From positions 1 to 27,050 of the forward strand of contig CAZQCV010000008.1 in NCBI GenBank assembly GCA_964591665.1: a stretch of 27,050 nucleotides of DNA, in the 5' to 3' direction. Every line of letters starts with the position of its first letter. Position 1 is the first letter of the stretch. A program made the position numbers and the translations under genes. Shown in pieces: positions 22,434 through 27,050 of this stretch. The notes beneath the pieces are model-generated. The model made no database searches, was not told the DNA's origin, and saw nothing but the letters and a program-made list of their open reading frames with translations. The stretch is from CAZQCV01 sp964591665 (GTDB lineage: Bacteria > Patescibacteriota > Minisyncoccia > Phycocordibacterales > UBA9973).

Positions 22434-23456
22434 ATGGAACTAAAAAAAATTACTACATATAACGAATCATACGCTGCATTTATAGATCATCCGCTGCAGT
22501 CTTGGGCATGGGGGGAAGCAAGAGAGAAGTTGGGAACAACCGTTTTTCGTTTTGGCATTTTTGAAACCGAAACATTGATTGCTTGGTATCAAATGTCTCT
22601 ACATCATATTCCAAAGACTAAATTTTCAATTGGCTATATTCCACGATCTCATGCACCGAGCCAGGAGCACATAGAGCTTTTTAAAGCATTTGCTCATCAG
22701 CATAATATTATTGCTATTACCTTTGAACCACTTGAAGATCCTAAGAACAATCTTATTACCTCAGATTTTAAAGAAAGTTTCATGACACTCCTTCCAAAAT
22801 GGACACAGATGATAGATCTTACTAAAAGTGAAGAACAACTTTTGAAAGATATGGATGCACAAGCACGATATAATATCAGACTTGCAGAACGAAAAGGTGT
22901 AACTATCTCAGAAGAAAGTACGACAGAAGGATTCGAAACATTTTGGAAATTATATGAAGATACTGAGAAACGACAGGGATACCTAGGGCATTCCTACACA
23001 CACCATAAAACCATTTGGGATACGTTATCACATGGTATTGCACACTTATTTATTGCAACGGTAGATAGTACACCGATAGCTGGTTTTGAAACGTTTGTTT
23101 GGAAAGATACGCTCTATTATCCATATGGTGGCTCAGATGCAGCGTACCAAAAACTAAAAGGTCCAAACTTAGGTATCTGGAATTTAATTCTTTTTGGTAA
23201 GCGCCTAGGTCTTACAAAACTTGATCTATGGGGAAGTTTGGGGCCAGGGTATGCAAAAGATCATCCTTGGGCTGGATTTACTGGATTTAAGGAAACCTTT
23301 GGGACGAAATTCCACGCATATGGAGGTACGTATGATCTTATTGTTTTACCGAGTCATTACACGCTTTATAAAGTGCTTTTCGGTATCCGAAAACAAGTCT
23401 TTAAAATATATAATTTGTTTACAGCTTGGAAAAAAGCTTTCGCTTCAAAACGCTAA
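22434..23456 (+). CDS. FemAB-like peptidoglycan peptidyl/aminoacyl transferase (copy 1)
   Basis: A 340-residue protein with two GNAT-type domains. The start at 22434 (MELKKITTYNE) lies 5 nt after the upstream stop; an earlier in-frame ATG at 22404 would overlap that gene and adds 10 unconserved residues. FemAB landmarks: L-Q-S-W-A-W-G-E near residue 22, M-D-A-Q-A-R-Y-N-I-R-L-A-E-R-K-G-V (about 140-156), then Y-Y-P-Y-G-G-S, D-L-W-G-S-L-G-P-G, and T-G-F-K-E-T-F-G with a final Y-D-L-I near the C-terminus. Family members add amino acids to the peptidoglycan stem peptide or bridge from aminoacyl-tRNA. Substrate unknown. It converges with a second FemAB gene, overlapping 38 nt at the 3' ends. Confidence 0.85.
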   Translation: MELKKITTYNESYAAFIDHPLQSWAWGEAREKLGTTVFRFGIFETETLIAWYQMSLHHIPKTKFSIGYIPRSHAPSQEHIELFKAFAHQHNIIAITFEPLEDPKNNLITSDFKESFMTLLPKWTQMIDLTKSEEQLLKDMDAQARYNIRLAERKGVTISEESTTEGFETFWKLYEDTEKRQGYLGHSYTHHKTIWDTLSHGIAHLFIATVDSTPIAGFETFVWKDTLYYPYGGSDAAYQKLKGPNLGIWNLILFGKRLGLTKLDLWGSLGPGYAKDHPWAGFTGFKETFGTKFHAYGGTYDLIVLPSHYTLYKVLFGIRKQVFKIYNLFTAWKKAFASKR

Positions 23457-24450
23457 GTAACTTGTAGAAGGTGTATGCTAGATAAATTTTGTTGTTGATG
23501 ATTTCGTCCACAATAAATCCATGTTCTCTATACATACCACCGAATCGTTTTTTAAAGTGGGTGATACCCGAGAGTGCATTTTTTGAATCATCGTGTTTAT
23601 TAACTGCACCAAAACTATACCAATGAGCACCCCATGATTTAGTAACCTTGATTGATTCTAAATGTACCAAGTAACTTCCCATCAGATTTTTATGTTCGTC
23701 GCTTGAACCACCAAATAGGTAGTGTACGGTCTCCCCAGTCTTCACCAAGAGATTTATAGCAAGAGGAATGTTGTCTTTGAGTATAATCACCACGGCGCCA
23801 TTTTTTTCTCTATTGAGATTATTAAAAATAGTTTCGTAATATCCATCTTCGTGAAGCCTGAACCCATTTCTTCTTGCAGTATCTTCCATGAGTGTTAGAA
23901 AGATTGCTTTACTTGTATCAGAGATAGTTTCTTTTTCTATTGTAACCGTGAGATTTTTTTTCTCAGCAAGTCGAACATTGTAGCGTGTTTTTTGCTCCAT
24001 GTTCTTTAAAATATCTTCAATTGTTTGTTTCGCATCTATGATCCACTCACAGCGTTCTTGTGTGTATGATGATTTGCTTATAAATGGGACGACTTCTTTG
24101 TAGTTATATTTTTGTGGTAATTCACTTCGAACGAAAATTGCATGATGTTTTTTTGCTGCTTCTTTAACACCAGCTAGGAATCGTTCGATTGCTTCAGGAG
24201 AGGTTTCAGAATTAACAACAGGCCCATATGGTGCATACCAATACGTATAGCCTTTGATAAGCGGGTAGGCGATATATTGCCCAGTGATGACAAGATCGCT
24301 TTTTTCATCACGCAATTCAAAATAAAATACTTTTTTGCCGAGTATTTCTTGCCATATGCCATATTGTGCTGATTGGGTCAGATGCGGGTCCGAATCTATC
24401 TTGAAAGGGTTATAGGCTTCTTTAGCTATGTTTAGAAATGCATAGTGCAT
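23419..24450 (-). CDS. FemAB-like transferase (copy 2)
   Basis: A 343-residue protein with the same fold as the converging gene: Q-S-A-Q-Y-G-I-W-Q-E-I-L-G near the start, M-E-Q-K-T-R-Y-N-V-R-L-A-E-K-K-N-L-T-V (about 148-166), Y-L-F-G-G-S-S, then a F-G-A-V-N segment and I-T-H-F-K-K-R-F-G-G. The diagnostic block RYN(I/V)RLAE+K is shared by both copies, but the rest has diverged, which suggests different acceptors or amino acids rather than recent duplication. A TATGAT box (plus 24457-24462) ends 6 nt before the ATG. The gene is transcribed away from greA. Basic residues at the end (KRKLFSKL) lie in the 38-nt overlap with copy 1. Confidence 0.85.
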   Translation of the reverse strand: MHYAFLNIAKEAYNPFKIDSDPHLTQSAQYGIWQEILGKKVFYFELRDEKSDLVITGQYIAYPLIKGYTYWYAPYGPVVNSETSPEAIERFLAGVKEAAKKHHAIFVRSELPQKYNYKEVVPFISKSSYTQERCEWIIDAKQTIEDILKNMEQKTRYNVRLAEKKNLTVTIEKETISDTSKAIFLTLMEDTARRNGFRLHEDGYYETIFNNLNREKNGAVVIILKDNIPLAINLLVKTGETVHYLFGGSSDEHKNLMGSYLVHLESIKVTKSWGAHWYSFGAVNKHDDSKNALSGITHFKKRFGGMYREHGFIVDEIINNKIYLAYTFYKLLSVLKRKLFSKL

Positions 24451-24495
24451 TTAGGTATCATACCATATAGTATAGTATTTTATTAAATGGATACT

Positions 24496-24524
24496 TTGAC
24501 TTTTTTGCTTAATTTTGGTATAGT
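24496..24524 (+). promoter_or_regulatory. Promoter of greA
   Basis: TTGACT (24496-24501), a 17-nt spacer and TATAGT (24519-24524), 8 nt before the ATG. It is one of the best consensus matches in the window and predicts a leader of one or two nt. Confidence 0.75.
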
Positions 24525-24532
24525 GCTTCCTT

Positions 24533-25000
24533 ATGACGGATACAGTTAATTACATTTCAACAGAAAAAAAGAAAGAACTTGAGGCCGAACTTCAAGACTT
24601 AAAAGGCAACAAACGCAAGGCTATTATTGAAGCTTTAGAATTTGCGAAGTCTTTGGGTGATTTGTCAGAAAATGCAGAATATCACCAAGCTCGTGAAGAA
24701 CAAGGACGTCTAGAGGAACGTATTGCAAAGATTGAATCACTACTTAAAGACGCACAAGTTGTTACAAAACACAGTACTTCTGTTGTGAGCGTTGGATCGA
24801 AAGTTTTTGTAGAAAAGAAAGGTGAGAAAGGCACACGAGAATTCATGATTGTAGGAAGTGAAGAGGCAGATATGGCTAGTGGAAAAATTTCAAATAATTC
24901 ACCTCTCGGTATTGCACTCATTGGTAAAAAAGAAAATGATTCAGTTGAGATCACTACCCCAAAAGGACCAGTTATATATAAAATTATCGACATCAAGTAA
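24533..25000 (+). CDS. greA: Transcription elongation factor GreA
   Basis: A 155-residue protein of normal length. The N-terminal coiled coil (about 9-75) carries G42-D43-L-S-E46-N-A-E-Y at its tip; D43 and E46 match the two acidic residues that position the catalytic magnesium in RNA polymerase when GreA enters the secondary channel. The C-terminal FKBP-like domain (about 82-155) has the usual G-S-K-V-F-V-E, I-V-G-S-E-E-A-D and S-P-L-G-I-A-L-I-G-K-K motifs. It rescues backtracked polymerase by stimulating transcript cleavage. Expressed from its own leaderless promoter, it ends at a terminator that also contains the lysS -35 box. Confidence 0.96.
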   Translation: MTDTVNYISTEKKKELEAELQDLKGNKRKAIIEALEFAKSLGDLSENAEYHQAREEQGRLEERIAKIESLLKDAQVVTKHSTSVVSVGSKVFVEKKGEKGTREFMIVGSEEADMASGKISNNSPLGIALIGKKENDSVEITTPKGPVIYKIIDIK

Positions 25001-25005
25001 CCAAC

Positions 25006-25036
25006 ATATCTCCGTTCACAAAGCGGAGATATTTTG
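25006..25036 (+). terminator. greA terminator, nested with the lysS promoter
   Basis: ATATCTCCG (25006-25014) pairs perfectly with CGGAGATAT (25024-25032) across a 9-nt loop, followed by TTT and a G. The loop contains the lysS -35 box (25015-25020), and the T-run falls in the promoter spacer. Confidence 0.85.
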
Positions 25037-25043
25037 TTATACT
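25015..25043 (+). promoter_or_regulatory. lysS promoter inside the greA terminator
   Basis: TTCACA (25015-25020), an exact 17-nt spacer and TATACT (25038-25043), 8 nt before ATG 25052. Confidence 0.65.
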
Positions 25044-25051
25044 CCACATAT

Positions 25052-26515
25052 ATGGCATCACTTGAAGAAATCCGAGAAGCACGTCTCAAAAAGATAACTC
25101 TGCTCAAAGAGCATGGACTTGATCCTTTTACTGCGATCTCTCATCAAACACATACTATTGACGAGGCAACCGTTGATTTTGAACGGCTTGTTGCAGATGT
25201 CTCAATGGTTACTCTTGCGGGACGTATCATGTCACTTCGCACACAGGGCGCAATTATATTTGCAACATTTTTTGACGGGACAGGCTCTTTTCAAGCGTTC
25301 ATCAGAAAAGGAGATCTTGAGGAGTCTGCTTTCAAACTCTTCTTTGATACTATTGATATTGGAGATTTTGTTGAATTTTCAGGAACTCTTATGCTCTCAC
25401 GGACTGGTCAGAAAACCATCGCAGTTACAGCTTGGAATATACTTACCAAATCTCTCGCACCGCTTCCAGAAAAGTGGCATGGGATTACTGACCCAGATGA
25501 ACGATTTCGAAAACGATATCTTGATATTCTCATGGATCCATCGCTTCGTGAACTCTTTGAAAAGAAATCACGTTTCTGGGATGTGACCCGACATTTTCTC
25601 AAGACTCGTGGATTTTTGGAGATTGAGACACCAACGCTTGAAGTTACCACAGGTGGTGCCGAAGCAAATCCATTTCGTACACACCATAAAGACTTTGACA
25701 TAGATGTATTTCTTCGTATTTCTATCGGAGAATTATGGCAGAAGCGTCTCATGGCAGCTGGGTTTCCTAAGACCTTTGAAATAGGTCGTGCATATCGAAA
25801 CGAAGGTACGAGCCCAGAACATCTTCAAGAATTTACTAATATGGAGTTTTACTGGGGTTATTCAGATTATCGCAAAGGGATGAAGCTTGTTCAAGAACTG
25901 TATCAAACGATTGCCCAAGAAGTTTTTGATACAACAGAGTTTACTACACGTGGACATACGTTTAATCTTGCAGGTGAGTGGCCTGTTATTGAATATGTAC
26001 AGGAAGTAGAGAAGCAGACAGGTATTAATGTTTTAATTGCTACTGAAAACGAAATGCGGGCAAAACTGGACGAACTCGGTGTAAAATACGAAGGTGCAAA
26101 TCGTGAACGTCTTACAGATACGCTTTGGAAATATTGCCGGAAAAATATCTCTGGTCCTGTATTTCTCATTCATCATCCAAAACTGGTTTCTCCACTTGCA
26201 AAGGCTACACCTCAAAATCCAGATTTAGTTGAGCGCTTTAATGTGATCATTGCAGGTTCAGAAGTAGGTAATGGATTCTCAGAACTTAACGATCCGCTTG
26301 ATCAACGAGCTCGGTTTGAATTACAACAGAAACTTCTTGAAGCAGGAGACGAAGAAGCAATGCAACCAGAATGGGAATTTGTAGAAATGCTTGAGCACGG
26401 TATGCCACCAACGTGTGGTTTCGGTTTTGGGGAACGATTCTTTGCTTTCCTTGTAGACAAACCAATTCGCGAAACACAACTCTTTCCGCTTATGCGACCT
26501 AAAAAGGAGGAATAA
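25052..26515 (+). CDS. lysS: Lysyl-tRNA synthetase, class II
   Basis: A 487-residue enzyme that charges tRNA-Lys. I use the start at 25052 (MASLEEIREARLKKI); the ATG at 25034 would begin upstream of the -10 box. An N-terminal OB-fold (about 45-150) binds the anticodon. The catalytic domain has the T-G-G-A-E-A-N-P-F region, motif 2 F-E-I-G-R-A-Y-R-N-E-G-T-S-P-E-H with Q-E-F-T-N-M-E, and motif 3 with G-F-G-F-G-E-R-F near the C-terminus. Most LysRS have G-(I/L)-D-R-L-V in motif 3; here Glu-Arg-Phe replaces Asp-Arg-Leu, the Arg being kept. Length is normal. The following cupin gene lies 6 nt downstream with a strong Shine-Dalgarno, so they share a transcript. Confidence 0.96.
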   Translation: MASLEEIREARLKKITLLKEHGLDPFTAISHQTHTIDEATVDFERLVADVSMVTLAGRIMSLRTQGAIIFATFFDGTGSFQAFIRKGDLEESAFKLFFDTIDIGDFVEFSGTLMLSRTGQKTIAVTAWNILTKSLAPLPEKWHGITDPDERFRKRYLDILMDPSLRELFEKKSRFWDVTRHFLKTRGFLEIETPTLEVTTGGAEANPFRTHHKDFDIDVFLRISIGELWQKRLMAAGFPKTFEIGRAYRNEGTSPEHLQEFTNMEFYWGYSDYRKGMKLVQELYQTIAQEVFDTTEFTTRGHTFNLAGEWPVIEYVQEVEKQTGINVLIATENEMRAKLDELGVKYEGANRERLTDTLWKYCRKNISGPVFLIHHPKLVSPLAKATPQNPDLVERFNVIIAGSEVGNGFSELNDPLDQRARFELQQKLLEAGDEEAMQPEWEFVEMLEHGMPPTCGFGFGERFFAFLVDKPIRETQLFPLMRPKKEE

Positions 26516-26521
26516 ACTTGT

Positions 26522-26863
26522 ATGAAATTTACTAAAGATAACGCTCTACCATTTGAATGGGAAGGAATCTCTGGTCTTGCGTATAGCTCTAAGGAAGATT
26601 TTTCTAATGCTTCGGCAGTTGTTTTTGAAGTAACTGGTACTCATGGTAAAGTAAAAACTCCGGTAAGTGATAGAGTCTATTATGTCTTAGAAGGCGAAGG
26701 GGAATTTATTATCGAAGGTGAAACAATTCTTGTTTCTCAAACTGATGTTGTTATTGTGCCTAAAAACACTCCTTATGATTATCGCGTACAAGAAGGAAAA
26801 GTAATGAAACTTTTTCTAGTGCATACTCCTGCATATGAAGAGTCTATGGAAATAAAACTCTAA
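26522..26863 (+). CDS. Small cupin-fold protein
   Basis: A 113-residue single-domain protein. The beta-barrel pattern is seen in V-Y-Y-V-L-E-G-E-G-E-F-I-I-E-G-E (about 52-67) and V-V-I-V-P-K-N-T-P-Y-D-Y (about 75-87), the two cupin motifs. The first motif normally supplies His-x-His and a Glu for metal; here that region lacks the His pair (SDRVYYVLEGEGE) and the second-motif His is replaced by Tyr in PYDY, so metal catalysis is unlikely and a binding or isomerase role is more probable. Translation should start from the strong AAGGAGG that overlaps the lysS stop codon region, 11 nt before the ATG. It is the second gene of the lysS transcript; terminator hairpins follow. Confidence 0.8.
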   Translation: MKFTKDNALPFEWEGISGLAYSSKEDFSNASAVVFEVTGTHGKVKTPVSDRVYYVLEGEGEFIIEGETILVSQTDVVIVPKNTPYDYRVQEGKVMKLFLVHTPAYEESMEIKL

Positions 26864-26877
26864 AACTCTAGAACTCT
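26854..26877. repeat. Three 8-bp tandem repeats across the cupin stop codon
   Basis: AAAACTCT twice and AGAACTCT once in direct succession. The stop codon (26861-26863) lies at the first repeat junction, so the repeat expands the 3' end without changing the protein. Confidence 0.75.
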
Positions 26878-26888
26878 AAAATTATATA

Positions 26889-26931
26889 AATCTTGTTTTT
26901 AAAGATTCTCACCACAAGAGGGTCTTGTTTT
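26889..26931 (+). terminator. Hairpins after the lysS-cupin transcript
   Basis: Two small stems in tandem: AATCTT (26889-26894) with AAGATT (26902-26907), then ACAAGA (26914-26919) with TCTTGT (26923-26928) and a short TTT. Both are weak, and the second is the more terminator-like. Confidence 0.5.
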
Positions 26932-26972
26932 ACATATATGGCATTTCATGTTCAAACAATATTTTGACTTAG

Positions 26973-26981
26973 TTATCCACA
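26973..26981 (+). promoter_or_regulatory. Perfect DnaA-box sequence upstream of the presumed mraZ promoter
   Basis: TTATCCACA, the consensus DnaA box, 21 bp before the predicted -35 element. A second exact copy on the opposite strand lies at 4687-4695, also within a promoter. Confidence 0.45.
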
Positions 26982-26989
26982 CATCTGAG

Positions 26990-27045
26990 TGGGGGATTGT
27001 TTTGCGTTGTGGGATGAAGTGGTGTAAAATAGTATGTAAGTGGGA
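26990..27045 (+). promoter_or_regulatory. Presumed mraZ (dcw cluster) promoter with MraZ-like boxes
   Basis: TTGCGT (27002-27007), a 17-nt spacer and TAAAAT (27025-27030) form a good promoter. GTGG-type boxes lie around it: TGGGG (26990), TGGGA (27010), TGGTG (27020) and TGGGA (27041); two are exactly 10 bp apart, and the last two have AAG before TGG. Repeated TGGG boxes with about one helical turn between them are how MraZ marks its own promoter. The gene itself would begin after the window, so this is inference. Confidence 0.5.
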
Positions 27046-27050
27046 AGAAG

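Noticed and set aside
23405..23460. Terminator between the two FemAB genes
   Set aside because: The AGCTT/AAGCT stem is short and lies in both coding regions without a T-run, so no terminator is called.
25113..25586. 157-aa plus-strand open frame in another frame of lysS
   Set aside because: Overlaps the confident lysS coding sequence fully and has no family features.
1..27050. CRISPR array, insertion sequence, rRNA or diversity-generating repeat
   Set aside because: No regularly spaced repeats, transposase or reverse-transcriptase motifs, or rRNA sequence were found by eye.

Overview
The window looks like a piece of chromosome from a low-GC (by eye about 37-40%) member of the Candidate Phyla Radiation (Patescibacteria, Parcubacteria-like). 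This is inferred from the gene content: a CxxC-x17-CxxC zinc-ribbon protein, a very large cysteine-rich protein of a type I associate with these bacteria, two FemAB-like transferases, a secreted protein ending in a peptidoglycan-binding domain, and very tight gene packing. UGA is not used as a sense codon in any gene here, so the code looks standard. No search could be run; family names rest on motif recognition.

Layout. 1-2437: 3' part of a tRNA-Gln, then a small accessory patch (Zn-ribbon protein, broken SRPBCC gene interrupted by a GC-rich hairpin element, DUF1801 protein, DoxX and VIT-family membrane proteins). 2508-5367: a secreted C-type-lectin/Ig-like/peptidoglycan-binding protein and a CxxC-x17-CxxC protein closed by a strong terminator. 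5422-10422: two half-ABC exporters forming an asymmetric heterodimer, followed by an ABC-F protein. 10483-12050: three small membrane proteins (DUF2177, DUF1295, TspO) packed head to tail. 12059-15032: a 46-aa zinc-ribbon gene missed by normal length cut-offs, an HI0933-type flavoprotein, a thymidylate-kinase remnant, a divergent HxlR regulator/YceI pair with a dyad operator between them, and a DinB-like protein. 15144-17015: a P1B-type metal ATPase. 17086-23456: SIMPL protein, unknown secreted/membrane protein, small MreD-sized membrane protein, PBP2 transpeptidase, the 563-aa Cys-rich protein and a FemAB protein, with a second FemAB gene converging from the other strand. 24496-26863: greA, lysS and a cupin gene. 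The last 120 bases look like the control region of mraZ and the dcw (division and cell wall) cluster.

How the parts fit. 17-24 kb is a cell-envelope block (PBP2 crosslinking, FemAB-type peptide branching, membrane partners), and the right edge probably leads into dcw. The left half holds transport and stress functions: metal or electron handling (DoxX, VIT, P1B ATPase), export or ribosome protection (ABC pair, ABC-F), and redox-regulated YceI.

Promoter layout is the strongest window-wide pattern. At about ten genes a sigma70-like -10 hexamer ends exactly 6 or 8 nt before the ATG, which predicts leaderless mRNAs. Shine-Dalgarno sequences appear mainly at genes inside operons. The greA terminator and the lysS promoter are nested in the same roughly 40 bp. 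No CRISPR array, insertion sequence, rRNA or origin was seen, and no stretch over 300 bases lacks a gene.
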